Shown here: piece after piece, positions 1 through 9,780 of the stretch
Position numbering within the stretch: the first letter of the stretch is position 1
Layout of the letters: each line of letters begins with the position of its first letter
From: Gambelia wislizenii
Lineage: Eukaryota > Chordata > Lepidosauria > Squamata > Crotaphytidae
NCBI GenBank assembly: GCA_030847615.1
Contig: JAUMIR010000003.1
Coordinates: forward strand, 339,402,256 to 339,466,255
Direction of reading: 5' to 3'
Length of the DNA stretch: 64,000 bases
Program-made: the position numbers and the translations under genes
Notes under the pieces: model-generated
The model's input: the letters and a program-made list of their open reading frames with translations, nothing else
Told to the model about the DNA's origin: nothing
Database searches by the model: none

Positions 1-470
1 CAGGGATCACCAGCATTGAGGCCATGATATTGAGAACACTGCTGCCCTGGGCAGGGCACATTTCTAGGATGGAGGACCATCGCCTCCCAAAAACAGTACT
101 CTACGGTGAACTCGCCACGGGTCAGCGTAAGAGGGGCACTCCAAAAAGCAATACAAGGACTCCGTGGAACAACATCTCAGGCTTGGACAAATTGACCACC
201 AACAATGGTCCGTCCTGGCCTCACATCGGGAGGCATGGAGACACACTATCCACAATGCTGCAGCCTTATTTGAGAACTCATGCCGAACAAGTCTTGAAGA
301 GAAATGACAATGCAGAAAGAATCACAACCTGGAAACATCACCCAAGGAGACCTTCTGCTGTGCTTTCTGCAACCGGACTTGTTTATCTTGGATTGGCCTT
401 TTTAGTCATCAGCATGCTTTCAGAAAGTGCAGGATGAGTCCTTCCTGAATCTTCGTTTGTGAAGAAAAGC
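1..470 (+). pseudogene. LINE ORF2 C-terminus with zinc-finger tail (copy 1)
   Basis: Decayed 3' end of a non-LTR retrotransposon reverse transcriptase gene. The first frame (from 24) reads WAGHISRMEDHRLPK and GELATGQRKRG, the lysine/arginine-rich segment found after the RT domain in several LINE clades. After a frameshift at about 140-180 a second frame reads GQIDHQQWSVLASHREAW, then after one stop a Cys-x2-Cys finger followed by SRIGLFSH-type residues (here SWIGLFSH). The finger ends near 440 and an untranslated tail with CCAGAGAGAG follows. Two other copies of the tail lie at 6627-6850 (+) and 10560-10757 (-). The 5' end is outside the window. I am confident it is a LINE; the clade (RTE-like or other) is not settled. 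Confidence 0.75.
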
Positions 471-486
471 CAGAGAGAGAGTTTTG

Positions 487-613
487 TGAGATATTTAGCC
501 TTCTCTGTCAGAAAGAGCTGGTGCCACAGCAGACTACAAATTCCAGGATTCCATAGCATTGAACCATGGTAATTAAAGCAGTGTCAAACTGCATTATTTC
601 TGCAGTGCAGATG
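487..613. mobile_element. hAT-like palindromic MITE (MITE A), half copy
   Basis: Right half of the common MITE A: TTTAGCCTTCTCTGTCAGA, then a CCAGGATTCCATAGCATTG block, then GTGTCAAACTGCATTATTT and CTGCAGTGCAG at the end. The left arm is missing, so the usual foldback is lost. It abuts the tail of a tRNA-derived SINE. Confidence 0.7.
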
Positions 614-733
614 CAATCTCAGCTTCAGAGGAAGGCAATGGCAAACTCCCTCTAAACAAATCTTGCCAAGAAAACCCCATGATAGGTTCGCCTTAGGGTC
701 CCCATAATTCTGAAACAACTACAACAATAATGC
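614..733 (+). mobile_element. tRNA-derived SINE, 3' part only
   Basis: Contains the body and tail of the SINE seen complete at 5938-6195: CAGAGGAAGGCAATGGCAAA, CTTGCCAAGAAAACCCCATG, TAGGTTCGCCTTAGGGT and an ACAACAATAA end. The tRNA-like head with A and B boxes is absent. The 5' side was probably replaced by the MITE directly upstream. Confidence 0.75.
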
Positions 734-825
734 AACAGTACTTACATTTCAAAAAGAAGCCTAAGATTGCCACCCTGTGGTTACTTGTAAACATGTCTTA
801 AGTGTGCCTCTCCCCACCCCCACTC

Positions 826-1291
826 CCCATGGGTGTGCGTATGTCCTTTCAAGTCTGCTGTTAACTTTACGGCAACCCCATGAATTTCATAGGGCTTTCT
901 TAGGCTGCTGACACACTGCAGAAATCATGCAGTTTTACACCACTTTAACTATCATGGCCCCATCCTATGGAATCCTGGGATCTGTAGCTTGTTGTGGCAT
1001 CAGAAGTCTCTGACAGAGAAGACTAAATATCTCACAAAACTAAAAATCCCAGAATTCCATAGCGTTGATCCATGGCCGTTAAAGCAGTGTCAAACTGGAT
1101 CATTTCTGCAGTGTGTCAGCAGCCAAAGACAAGGAATATTCAGAGCTGGTTTTGCCAGTTCCTTTCTCTGAAAATATAGCCTAAAGCACCTGGGATTCAT
1201 TGGTGGTCTCCCATCCAGGAGATGACTCTGCTTAGCTTCCAAGATCAGAGAGGATCTGATGCCTTTAGGGTATTTAGGCAGGCCCTTCTCA
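826..1291 (-). mobile_element. 5S rRNA-derived SINE split by a MITE
   Basis: On the minus strand the head (1291 back to about 1196) follows the 5S rRNA internal control region, with the complement of GGTGGTCTCCCATCCAGG and CTGCTTAGCTTCCAAGATCA visible on the plus strand. The body (CAGTTCCTTTCTCTGAAAATA) and tail (CCCCATGAATTTCATAGGG, 870-893) follow. The two parts are separated by a complete MITE at 903-1124. This is a retroposed SINE3-type element, not a functional 5S gene: the 5S part is mutated and fused to a non-5S body. A second, head-only copy is at 9702-9780. Confidence 0.75.
903..1124. mobile_element. hAT-like palindromic MITE (MITE A), full length
   Basis: Starts GGCTGCTGACACACTGCAG and ends with the inverted equivalent CTGCAGTGTGTCAGCAGCC, so the 19-bp ends are perfect inverted repeats. 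The interior folds back: CCTATGGAATCCTGGGATCT pairs with ATCCCAGAATTCCATAGCG. It sits inside the 5S-derived SINE, so it inserted after that SINE. I could not define a clean target duplication here. Confidence 0.85.
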
Positions 1292-1357
1292 AATACTTTA
1301 TGACTTACAGGTTGCCCATGACAATGGTGTGCGTCTGTCTATGTCTCTCCATAAACA

Positions 1358-1722
1358 TAGGGATTGTCTTAACAGCAAAACTACTCCTCATGGAATGCAA
1401 GGAGAATACGAGCTGTCTTAATGGCATCCTTCATTGTTTCGCCATATTCAGAAGGAGGGGGGCCAAAACCACCAAAAACTCTGAAGGAAAAAGCCTTTGT
1501 GTCTTTTCCTGGAGTTTTTGAAAGTGGGGGGAATGTGCATTCCTGCTCATTGGGACAAGTGATTTGATTTAATTCACTTTCTGATACAAATGGAAGCACA
1601 TGGCTGATTGACCGAATGAGCGTGGGAGGCAGGGCTTGCTAGCAAGGCAAGCACCTGGAGCCACCATGTTGGATTTTCACCTTAGCGAGTGAGCACTAAG
1701 GCGATAAAATGGGGTGTTTTCT
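1358..1722 (+). mobile_element. MITE D copy 1
   Basis: One of four dispersed copies of an unnamed element. Shared landmarks in order: CTCCTCATGGAAT, GTCTTAATGG, ATTCAGAAGGAGGGGGGCC, a T-rich block before GGGGGGAATGTGCATTCCTG, CATTGGGACAAG, GCTGATTG, and the end GCCACCATGTTGGATTTT followed by a CTTAGC...CTAAGGCG hairpin. Other copies: 3373-3725 (-), 11606-11945 (+) and 23030-23290 (-). No protein-coding capacity is apparent. Confidence 0.65.
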
Positions 1723-3023
1723 TTCTTTTTGTAAAGGTGAAATAGCACTCTATGACACATAGGAAATAGTTTTTTTAAAAAATGTTTGGCAGTGGCAAAT
1801 TGAGGTAATTAAAAATGCAAGTAATTAACTTGTGGCCACCATCTTGATCCGCAGGCATGTGAAGGTTATGCCTACAAAAAAACAACAAAACAACAACATT
1901 AAGACAAATCACAGCTGCTGCAAATTGCCATTACTGCGCAGCAATCCACTTCTTTTCCCCTCATATAGACAAGTCCACAGATAATGAGAAAAAGAATGCA
2001 TCAGAAAGAATTTTAACCTGACTTCCTGCAGCCTTTATGAAAGGCAGAGCTTGGCAAAGTTCTGGGGACAACAACTCCCAAGATGCACAGCCAGAAGGAC
2101 CATTGGTTCCTGGTTTCTCCAACAGGTATTTCAGATCCTTCCCTTTTGAACTTGCACAATACATTTATAATAATCAGCGTTATAATGGTCACCCTACCTT
2201 GCAAGGCTGTTGTGTAAGTTATGTTTTCCCACTCTTGGGTCCATGGGGGGAGGAGGGAATATAAATGCAGCAGAATATAAATGCACACAATGATTTTCAC
2301 AGCAACGGGCTGTCTCATTCTGGAAACAAAAATCCATATTATTTCCCCTGGGGAAAATAATTCTTTCTATAGAAGGGTAAAAGTGCATTATGCCTTAGAA
2401 GGATATTGAGCCCGATGAAGCTGGGATTCCATCACCCTCCAAATGGCATTGTTAAAGACAGCTGAATCCAGGCTTTTGTCCTGAGAAATGGAGCTTGCCC
2501 TAATCTTGGCTATCTCCCCTGAACTTGTTGCATTGAGAGATAGTAGCTGAAAGGTGTGTTTATATTGAGAATCAATGCTAGACACTCAGGGACTGGACTA
2601 CACGGCGTTTTGTGTTCAACTTGTTTACAGAAAGGCTGTGCAAACATGATTAGTCAGCTCTGCAGCCATTAATAATTAAGCTGAACAGCTTTCAATTGAT
2701 TTTGAGGCTGTTTGGGGGTGGGTTTTTTGGTTTGTTTTTTGTTTTTGAGAGGAGAGTTAGAGAGAGAAATGACAATATTTCATTTGTGCAAGATACACAT
2801 GTTAGCAAGGACTGAATCCAAGATATGGAATAATTCCAACCCACTTGGTGGAAAACTAACACAATTATCCAGTTCCTGACTTTACCATGGATGTGTACAC
2901 CCAATTCAAGAGAAGCTATCCGCCTCAGTTGTATGGGTAAACATAGGGGCACCAAAGATAGTGCCAGCTTCTTACTGGCTGCTTTGTAGACAGCAACCAA
3001 CTAAAGAGTAAGATCTGCTACCA
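1723..3023. other. No recognised gene or repeat
   Basis: AT-rich intergenic DNA with short homopolymer runs (for example the GTTTGTTTTTTG tract near 2725). Short open frames on both strands show no recognisable domain and look like chance. The GTGGCCACCATCTTGATCC block near 1832 resembles the end of MITE D but is too short to assign. Confidence 0.4.
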
Positions 3024-3044
3024 AGGGCCCATCTATATCAGGCC

Positions 3045-3077
<33 letters not shown>

Positions 3078-3362
3078 TTTAAAAAATGAAGTGCTTTGCA
3101 ATAATGGCATTTCGCAGCAGCAGCTACTTGTTTAACTGTGTTTTTGCCCCGATAAGCCCCCATAAGCTTCGCATGCAAGATGGTGCCATGAATGATTTAC
3201 TCACGTTGGTATTTTGCTGCCACTGCACTTTAAAAAAAATGATGTCCAAGGTGCACTAGAGCAATTTTTCAATTTAACAGGAAAGCAAAAACAAACAAAC
3301 AAACAAACAAACAAACAAAAAACCAAAACCAAAAACAAAAACAAAACAAAACAAAAAAACAA
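3024..3362. repeat. Microsatellites (AAAT)n and (AAAC)n with unassigned DNA between
   Basis: A tract of about seven AAAT units lies at 3046-3074, directly after AGGGCCCATCTATATCAGGCC, which resembles a DNA-transposon terminus. A tract of CAAA/AAAC units lies at 3288-3362 and degenerates to AAACAAAACAAAA. The DNA between has no recognised coding capacity. Confidence 0.8.
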
Positions 3363-3372
3363 AACACCAAAC

Positions 3373-3725
3373 CACCTTTTTTTATCGCCTTAGCTCACTA
3401 AGGCGAAAATCCAACATTGTGGCAACCAGCACTAGCCCTGTTAGTAAGCCCTCCCTCCTGCACTCGCCAATCAGCTTTGTGCTTTCTCTCCTATGGGAAA
3501 ATGATTCATATCAAATTGCTTGTCCCAATGAGCAGGAATCTGCACTCCCCTTGCTGTTTTTAAAAAACTCTGGCAAAAGCTGAAAAGGCTTTTTCTGTGG
3601 TGTTTTAGCCGTTTTGAGGCCCCCCCTCCTTCCGAATACAGTGGATTGATGCAGGATCCCATTTAGACAGGTCATATTCCCAGCAAGTTCCATGAGGCTT
3701 ACTTTCAGCATTTAGACAACCAGCA
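3373..3725 (-). mobile_element. MITE D copy 2
   Basis: Reverse-orientation copy of the element at 1358-1722. The left end carries a strong hairpin, TCGCCTTAG-ctca-CTAAGGCGA (about 3383-3405), then AAAATCCAACATTGTGGC, CCAATCAGCTTTG, TTGTCCCAATGAGCAGGAA, GGCCCCCCCTCCTTC and CCATGAGGCTTACTTTC. Divergence between copies 1 and 2 is substantial, so neither insertion is recent. Confidence 0.7.
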
Positions 3726-4293
3726 AGATCTCAGAATCTGGATTTAATCAGGCTGAGAGAGGCCATGATGACTGAGCTATGCCAATGATGCGAATGACCA
3801 CTGATCTAAAAGGAGAGACTGGGAAATTGATTCTTCACTCCTCTCCCTGCCACACAAGGCCTCTTTATTAGCAACCTAGCATTAAAGAAGAAACATTAGG
3901 TTTATTGCCTATTGTTTGACAATTGGGAGTCAGAAACTCTTCCCAATCTACTGCCAATTAACCAAAGAACTATAAAAAAATATTTGTTTGTTTGTTTATT
4001 GGTTGGTTGGTTAGTTAATTTGAAGTGCTGTATTTGTTTATTTCCTCTCAGCCTGCCCCCAAGATGATGTACAACAAATCACAACAGACCTAAGCCATTT
4101 AAAAAAATAGTTTAAACCACTGAAATGACTTAAGCACAGCATGATGAAGGCTGCAGATGGAAGGGAAGGATAGTGTTAGCAGTGTTTTTCTGTAGGATGA
4201 TTGTAGTTTTAGGAGGCACTGAAGACAATGGAGTCATGTGTTAGTGAGTAGATGGGCATGCATAAACACACACTAGGTATACAATTGTTCACT
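3726..4293. other. No recognised gene; short L2-like tail fragment
   Basis: Unassigned DNA. TTTGTTTATTTCCTCTCAGCC near 4032-4052 resembles the reverse complement of the L2/SINE 3'-end motif but is too short to call. A (GTTT)n/(GGTT)n run lies at about 3984-4015. Confidence 0.4.
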
Positions 4294-4519
4294 AAGGCCA
4301 AATCCACACTACACAAATGATCCAATTTGAAACTGGATTATTTGCCATTGCTCCTTCCTATGGGATCTTGGGATTTGTAGTTTTATAAGGCCTTTAGCCT
4401 TCTCTGCCAAAAAGTGCTGGTGCCTCACCAAACTAAAAATCCCAGGATTTCATAGGAAGGAGCCATGCCAAATAATCCAGTTTCAAACTGGATTATTTGT
4501 GCAGTGTGGATTTGGCCCA
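4294..4519. mobile_element. hAT-like palindromic MITE, ACTGGATTATTTG subfamily
   Basis: Ends are GGCCAAATCCACACTACACA and the inverted GTGTGGATTTGGCC. The centre has the paired blocks CCTATGGGATCTTGGGATTT and CCCAGGATTTCATAGGAAGG, and AAACTGGATTATTTG occurs in both arms. Related copies: 30074-30291, 39250-39432 and 55150-55372. Confidence 0.8.
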
Positions 4520-4606
4520 AGTTTCTTCCTGAAGGAAACAACTGGTAATTCTAACAAGTTTCTTCCCACTGTGAGAAAGTCTTAAAAAATCTTCTCCCAG
4601 CCTGAA

Positions 4607-4802
4607 TTCATAGAATCATAGAGTCGGGAGAGACCACAAGAGCCATCCAGTTCAACCCGTTGCCACAGTCAAAGCACTCCTGACAGCCTCAGTTTAAACA
4701 CCTCCAAAGAAGGAGACTCCACCACACACCGAGGTAGCATATTCCACTGTCAAACAGCTCTTAAAGTCAAGAAGTTCTTCCTAACGTTTCAATTCAGTAG
4801 AA
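4607..4802 (-). mobile_element. CR1 LINE 3' end
   Basis: Minus-strand CR1 tail: the plus strand shows CATAGAATCATAGAGTCGG, ACCACAAGAGCCATCCAGTT and CCTCCAAAGAAGGAGACTCC. This is the reverse complement of the end of ORF2 (the SPSLEVFKQRLD-like coding block) and the 3' UTR. It is heavily 5'-truncated, which is usual for CR1. Confidence 0.85.
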
Positions 4803-4924
4803 AGTCCTACTAAGTTCAAATGCAACTTACTGCAGGGATTACCCTGGTTTTTTAAATTTCCTTTTAAAAAAAATTACTTGCCAACTGAAAACCTATGTGT
4901 GGCATTCTGTGGGATTTCAACTGT

Positions 4925-5050
4925 TCATAAATGAGAGCGAGCCAGAGCAGTGCAACAGTTTGAGTGTTGGATTGGGACTCCAAGAGGCCAGCATCCCCAC
5001 TTTGCCACGGAAACCCATGGGATGGCCTTTGGCAAGTAACACTCTTCTCT
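4925..5050 (+). mobile_element. tRNA-derived SINE head, degenerate
   Basis: GCAACAGTTTGAGTGTTGGATTGGGACTCC matches the A-box side of the SINE, and GCCACGGAAACCCATGGGATGGCC...TTGGCAAGTAACACT matches the following region. The B box is eroded. This is an old, truncated copy. Confidence 0.5.
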
Positions 5051-5589
5051 CATGGCTCCTCTACACCGACAGGAAAACCTGGCATACCTTTGGGTTTTCC
5101 TGGTCTGCAGTGACCACAGGCTTGTTTACACGATCACCACACACCCTGAGGTGAGTTTGGGTGCACTGTCATCACACAGTTCCCCCTTCCAAATTCACCT
5201 CAGTCCAATAAATTGCTTCTCTGAACCACTTCTCTGAACCACTGCAGCATGTGCAAAAAGAAAGAAAGAAAAGAATAGCTAAAAAGTGAAATTAAAACAG
5301 CAGGAAGGGTCAGCTGATCACCTGGCTCAGATGTCTTCTCCTGACCCCTTCTGCCCACCTACCAAAAACTCCTTCCTACCAGCATCACACTGATGGCACA
5401 ATGGAGCGCAATCCAAACTTACATGCGAATATCTGGATTTTGCACTAGAATCTGGAGTAAATCCCCAGTTTTAAAATGCAGATTAAAGCCCTGAAACACT
5501 TGAATACCCTGGATCTGAGCCATACGTTGTCTGGACAGCTCGCGGATACAATGAAAGTTGGGTCATTTTATTTGGCCACTGTAGACAAG

Positions 5590-5707
5590 GCCTTAGTTTC
5601 AGAGGAAGCCAAAGGCAAACTTCCTCAAAATCTTGACAAGAAAACCCTATGATAGGGTCACCATAACTTGGAGTCAACTTGTATGCATGTAACAGCAACA
5701 ACAATAA
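5590..5707 (+). mobile_element. tRNA-derived SINE, 3' part
   Basis: TTTCAGAGGAAGCCAAAGGCAAAC, AAGAAAACCCTATGATAGGG, TCACCATAACTTGGAGTC and a CAACAACAATAA end match the body and tail of the SINE. The head is missing. Confidence 0.75.
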
Positions 5708-5937
5708 ATCAAAAGAGTCCTTTCAAAGAGAGGATTGCTGGTGTAATTGCCAAATCAAAGGCTCAATTGTGGTTCAGAGATACAAAAATGGAAAACTAAC
5801 TGCAAATTGCGAGGGACGGGGGAGTAATTGACAGTGCTGCCTCTGGGGTTTAATCCTTGCAAAGACCATACTGTATAGGATTTCAGCCTAAAATTTAGGT
5901 GGGCCAGTGCAGTTTCTGCAACTGCTATAACGTCTGC

Positions 5938-6195
5938 TAGCCAGTGTGGTATAGTTTGAGCATTGGACTACGACTGTGGAGACCAGGGTTCAAATCCATG
6001 CTTGGTCATGGATTTGACCAAGCATGGATTTGACCCACTAAGTGACCTTGGGGGAGTCACACTCTCACAGCCTCAGAGGAAGGCAAAGGCAAACTCACTC
6101 TGAACAAAACTTGCCAAAAAACCTCCATGATATGCTTGCCTTAGGGTCACCATAAGTCAGAAATGACTTGAAGGCAAATAACAAAAACAACTGGA
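5938..6195 (+). mobile_element. tRNA-derived SINE, full length
   Basis: The head begins GCCAGTGTGGTATAGTTTGAG (A-box region) and contains GGTTCAAATCC, a good pol III B box. Body landmarks are CAAAGGCAAACTCACTCTG, CTTGCCAAAAAACC and TAGGGTCACCATAAGTC, ending in AACAAAAACAACT. A short internal duplication of CATGGATTTGACC (about 5996-6034) is private to this copy. It is a SINE rather than a tRNA gene because no cloverleaf can form outside the box elements. Confidence 0.85.
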
Positions 6196-6390
6196 AATCT
6201 GTAAGGTTATATGACTAATAAGCCCCACTGATTTCAAAGTAGGACTTCAGTCTGAATCCAATCCAATGTCTACCTTGTGTTCAGTTTTTACATTTTGGCT
6301 TTTAGAATGTCAAGCAAGAGTTTGGTATTTCATGCCTTACATGAGAGTGACATCTACTGGTTGGTGTGATTATGTGTGTTTTTGAGACTA

Positions 6391-6584
6391 AGGGCGTTTT
6401 CACATCACACAATTATAGCAGTATGATTCCATTTTCACTGCCATAGCAACATCCCGTGGAATTCTGGGGTTTGTAGTTTGATGAGACATTGGAGTTTTCT
6501 GGCTAAAAATCCTAAATGCTCCTCCCTAAACTACATAATCACAGGATTCCATAGCTATATGATTGTGTAGTGTGAAAGGGCCCT
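6391..6584. mobile_element. hAT-like palindromic MITE, third subfamily
   Basis: Ends are AGGGCGTTTTCACATCACAC and, inverted, AGGGCCCTTTCACACTACAC. The core retains the GGAATTCTGGGGTTTGTAGT / CACAGGATTCCATAGC pairing of MITE A, so it is related, but both arms have diverged. It lies 18 bp upstream of a family P terminus. Confidence 0.7.
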
Positions 6585-6626
6585 TAACTCTATCTAAAGG
6601 AAGGACTTTATCAGACACAGCAAAAA

Positions 6627-6850
6627 CTTATTTGAGAATTCATGCCGAACAAGTCTTGAAGAGAAACGACAACACAGAAAGAATCACAACCTGGAAACAT
6701 CACCCAAGGAGACCTTCTGCTGTGCTTTCTGCAACCAGACATGTTTATCTCGGATTGGCCTTTTTAGTCATCAGCGTGCTTGCAGAAAGCGCATGATCAG
6801 TCCTTCCTGAATCTTCGTTTGCGAAGAAAAGCCAGAGAGAGAGAGTTTGG
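6627..6850 (+). pseudogene. LINE zinc-finger tail (copy 2)
   Basis: Closely matches the end of copy 1, starting at CTTATTTGAGAATTCATGCC. The frame reads a finger of the form CCAFCNQTCLSRIGLFSHQR with a following Cys (Cys-x2-Cys...His...Cys), better preserved than copy 1, and ends in a stop after KRMISPS. The untranslated tail with GAAGAAAAGCCAGAGAGAGA follows. It is truncated at the 5' side 10 bp inside the family P terminus. Confidence 0.75.
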
Positions 6851-7086
6851 GACGTGGTTTTGTGCTGTGTTCCCCCACATCCCCCCATATTGTATTTATT
6901 GTTTTTAAATGTGATTTTAGATTAGTTGGTTTTAATTTATAATTGTTTAATATTTTTTTATGGGGGAGGGTGGGGGTGGAGAGTGTTTGGGGATTTTATC
7001 TGTATTGTATTTTAATTTTTGTAAGCCGCCCCGATTGTTTTGACAGAGGGGCGGGGTATAAATAAATATTATTATTATTATTATTA
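6851..7086 (+). mobile_element. L2 LINE 3' end with (ATT)n tail
   Basis: A T-rich 3' UTR leads to GTAAGCCGCCCCGATTG...GGGGCGGGGTATAAATAAA and an ATT repeat, the characteristic 3' end of L2-type LINEs and of SINEs that use the L2 machinery. No coding part is present. Confidence 0.75.
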
Positions 7087-7101
7087 CATCTGATAAAGTC
7101 C

Positions 7102-7579
7102 AAACTGTTAATGATACACAGTAAAAAAGATAGACTGTGATGTTAAACATCATAATCCCTCACCAAAATTATAAATTAATAAGCATGAGGGATTTCTGAA
7201 AAGCAGGCAAATTTCAGCTCAGAGATCAAGCCTTATGTTCTTTTTACCAGGCAAATGTGATTTAGAATCCAGAGATGACTTCATAATATCAACTTCCTCC
7301 ATGAGGAATTAGAAAATAACAGCATCACTGCTGCTGTAGCAGAAAAATGGGATGTAAATAAATACATAGACATTCTGTATGGAAAGAACAAAGCAATTGT
7401 ATGTTTAACACGTTCACATCCTATTAATTTGTTTGCTTCTTTGTAACATTTGCCTCTTGATTTTTCTCCAAAGAACTCCTTTATGTTGGAATTTCAAGGG
7501 CAAGCAGTAGCATGTTGCATAGACACAAGACACTATTTAAACAAAATAAAATATTGGAACGAGAAGAAAGAAATTAAAT
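7102..7579. other. No recognised gene or repeat
   Basis: Unassigned AT-rich DNA. The short frame 7450-7668 has no recognisable domain and its 3' part lies in the MITE at 7580. Confidence 0.4.
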
Positions 7580-7715
7580 GTAGGGCTTGGAAAAGTTACT
7601 TTTTTGGACTAAAGTATCCAGAATCTCCCAGCCAACAGTGCCAGTGGCCATGCTATTGGGGATTTTGAAATCTGTCACTCAGAAAAGTACCAGTTTTCAC
7701 AAGCTCTGAGAAAAA
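7580..7715. mobile_element. Palindromic MITE (MITE H)
   Basis: Starts GTAGGGCTTGGAAAAGTTAC, has CCAGAATCTCCCAGCCAACA in the arm, and ends with CACAAGCTCTGAG, the degenerate inverse of the start. Other copies: 31872-31975 and 40345-40465. Confidence 0.6.
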
Positions 7716-7857
7716 AATCTGTGTAGAGGTGGCCACAGTTAAATTCAGAATGGCAAAACAAGCACAGCAGGAGAGAAATTTACAGTAAAATCCAAAATAG
7801 ATCTCCTCCAAAAGAAGTCCCATTGGATACAGTGAGACTTATTCCCAGGTGTGCATA

Positions 7858-8092
7858 CTACAGCCATATCCAGGGATTTCTTTATCCATGGATTCAACCA
7901 TTCATGGCTTGAAAATGTTTTTTTAAAAAACAATAATTCCAAGAAACAAACCATGATTTTGCCATTTTTTATTAGGGATGCTGTTTTACTATGCTATTGT
8001 ATATTATGGGACTTGAGCATCCATGGATTTTGGCATTATTGGGGGGTCCTGGAACCAAACCGCAGCAAATACCAAGGGCCCACTGTATTCCC
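7858..8092 (-). mobile_element. Tigger/MER2-like Tc1-mariner MITE
   Basis: On the minus strand it reads TACAGTGGGCCCTTGGTATT, GGTTCCAGGACCCCCC, CAAAATCCATGGATGCTCAA and GTCCCATAATATACAATAG, the arrangement of pogo/Tigger-derived MITEs. Other copies: 9070-9297 (-), 25532-25761 (+) and 36408-36718. It is non-autonomous; no transposase is present. Confidence 0.8.
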
Positions 8093-8189
8093 ATTAGAGA
8101 TGGACTCCTACACTGCCCATCCACACTAACATAGTAGTTAAAAGAAAGAGCTGTGAGCTGGAGAATCTGCCTTAAACTTCAATACCAGA

Positions 8190-8500
8190 CACAGAATCAT
8201 AGAATCATAGAATTGGAAGAGACCACAAGGGCCATCCAGTCCAAGGCCCTGCCATGCAGGAATAAACAATCAAAGCATTCCTGACAGATGGCCATCCAGC
8301 CTCTGTTTAAAAACCTCAAAAGAAGGAGATCCGACCACACTCCCAGGTGGTGGATTCTATTGTCAAACAGCTCTGACCATCAGGAAGCTCTTCCTCACAT
8401 TAAGATGGAATCTCTTTTCCTGTAGTTTGAGTCCATTGCTCCGTATCCTAGTCTCTGGAGCAGCAGAAAACAAACTTGCTCCCTCTTCAATGTGACAATA
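8190..8500 (-). mobile_element. CR1 LINE 3' end
   Basis: Plus strand starts with the reversed CR1 tail CATAGAATCATAGAATTGG, then CCACAAGGGCCATCCAGTCC, GGTGGTGGATTCTATTGTCA, CTTTTCCTGTAGTTTGAGTC and GCTCCCTCTTCAATGTGAC. This covers the last about 90 codons of ORF2 in broken form plus the UTR. Confidence 0.85.
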
Positions 8501-9069
8501 TGATTCACAAGGCAAGTCAATATTTTCTCATCCCTAGACCCACATCTGAAATATGGGGATGTTGTCCTACTCAGAACATGAAGAAGATACTTCTTTGGAG
8601 TATAGCTCCTGGGCAGTGGCTTTGCTGGCTGTCTTGGCCAGGGGATTTGGGAACTTGTGCTCCAAAAAGTAACTGTTTCAAGATCTGGCCCTACTTTCTA
8701 GAGCTGTTGTAAGAACTACTGGGATAATTAATGACTTTAACCCCCAACTCTCCTTTTGTGGACAAACACAGAATTCATATTTCACAGGCTAGTGCTTTCA
8801 CACCTCCCTTTGTAAGACTCCAAAAACTCTAGTCCTGAGAAGCTGAGGGCTTTAAAGAAAAACGTGGAGCATGGCATGGTGAAAGCTGTAGATGGGGGGA
8901 CGGTAACAAAAAGCATCTTCCCCCAGCATGAACTGAAAAGCAGTTTAGGTTCCAAGCAAACATGTTGAAAGACTGAGGGCTTGAATGGCACAGTTAAAAA
9001 ATGGCTCATTAAATATGTGAATGAAATAAATATTTATACATATAATTAGAGTTAACGTTCAACTGAAGT
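8501..9069. other. No recognised gene or repeat
   Basis: Unassigned DNA. Short frames (8476-8712 +, 8782-9009 -) show no recognisable motif. Confidence 0.4.
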
Positions 9070-9297
9070 ACAGCTGGCCCTACATGTCCACGGATTCTAT
9101 ATCTATGGATTCTACCATCCACAGCTTGAAAATATTAAAGAAAAATCCAAAAAGCAAACCTTGCTGTTTGCCATTTTATATCAGGGGCACCATTTTACTG
9201 TGCCATTGTATATGATGGGACTTGAGCATCCACAGAATTTTGCTATCCAGAGTGGGTCCTGGAACCAAACCCCAGTGGATACAAAGGCCCCACTGTA
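9070..9297 (-). mobile_element. Tigger/MER2-like Tc1-mariner MITE
   Basis: Plus strand ends GGGTCCTGGAACCAAACCCC...GGCCCCACTGTAATA and carries GATGGGACTTGAGCATCCAC in the middle. Same family and orientation as 7858-8092. Confidence 0.8.
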
Positions 9298-9364
9298 ATA
9301 GGTTGTTTCTGATTGCCCATGACTAGCTTAGTAGGGTGTGGAGCATACAGAGGTCTATCCTCCA

Positions 9365-9622
9365 ACAGGATGCAAGCTCCAGGAACAGAGATTCCACCTC
9401 AACATTAGGAGGAACTTTTTGACAGTAAGAGCTGTTCGGCAGTGGAACGCACTCCCTCGGAGCGTGGTGGGGTCTCCTTCCTTGGAGGTCTTTAAACAGA
9501 GGCTGGATGGCCATCTGTCAGGGATGCTTTGATAGTGATTTCCTGCATGGCAGGGGGTTGGACTGGATGTCCCTCGTGGTCTCTTCCAACTCTGCAATTC
9601 TATGATTCTATGATTCTACCTA
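9365..9622 (+). pseudogene. CR1 ORF2 C-terminus and 3' UTR
   Basis: Plus-strand CR1 tail. The frame 9338-9532 encodes GCKLQEQRFHLNIRRNFLTV, AVRQWNALPRSVVGS and SLEVFKQRLDGHLSGML, the conserved C-terminal block of CR1 ORF2 (reverse transcriptase protein). The 3' UTR and the hallmark ATTCTATG repeats (9597-9617) follow. It is 5'-truncated and is one of the least decayed CR1 tails here. Confidence 0.9.
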
Positions 9623-9701
9623 TCTGCTAGTCTTCACCCCCTGATGTCTACCACCTTTGGTGGCTACTTCTCCCAGCTAATGAGAAAAACCTATAGCATT
9701 T

Positions 9702-9780
9702 GGTATTCATTGGGAGTCTCCCATTCAAACTTAGCTTTCAAGATCAGACAGGATCTGATGCTTTTAGGGTATTTATGCCT
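9702..9780 (-). mobile_element. 5S rRNA-derived SINE head
   Basis: Plus strand shows TTCATTGGGAGTCTCCCATTC, CTTAGCTTTCAAGATCAGAC and GATCTGATGCTTTTAGGGT, the reverse complement of the 5S-derived head seen at 1196-1291. Body and tail are missing. Confidence 0.65.

Larger units (their letters stand above)
6603..7101. mobile_element. Family P DNA transposon enclosing LINE tails
   Basis: Starts GGACTTTATCAGAC and ends with the inverted GATAAAGTCC. Flanking triplets are GAA and AAA, one mismatch from a 3-bp duplication. Unusually, almost the whole interior consists of two LINE 3' ends (6627-6850 and 6851-7086); none of the internal sequence shared by other P copies is visible. Either LINE insertions plus deletion replaced the interior, or the LINE tails were captured as cargo. 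Confidence 0.65.

Noticed and set aside
1196..1291. 5S rRNA gene (minus strand)
   Set aside because: Only part of 5S is present, it is mutated, and it is fused to a SINE body and tail.
5938..6195. tRNA gene
   Set aside because: A and B boxes are present but the flanking arms cannot make a cloverleaf, and the same body recurs as a SINE elsewhere.
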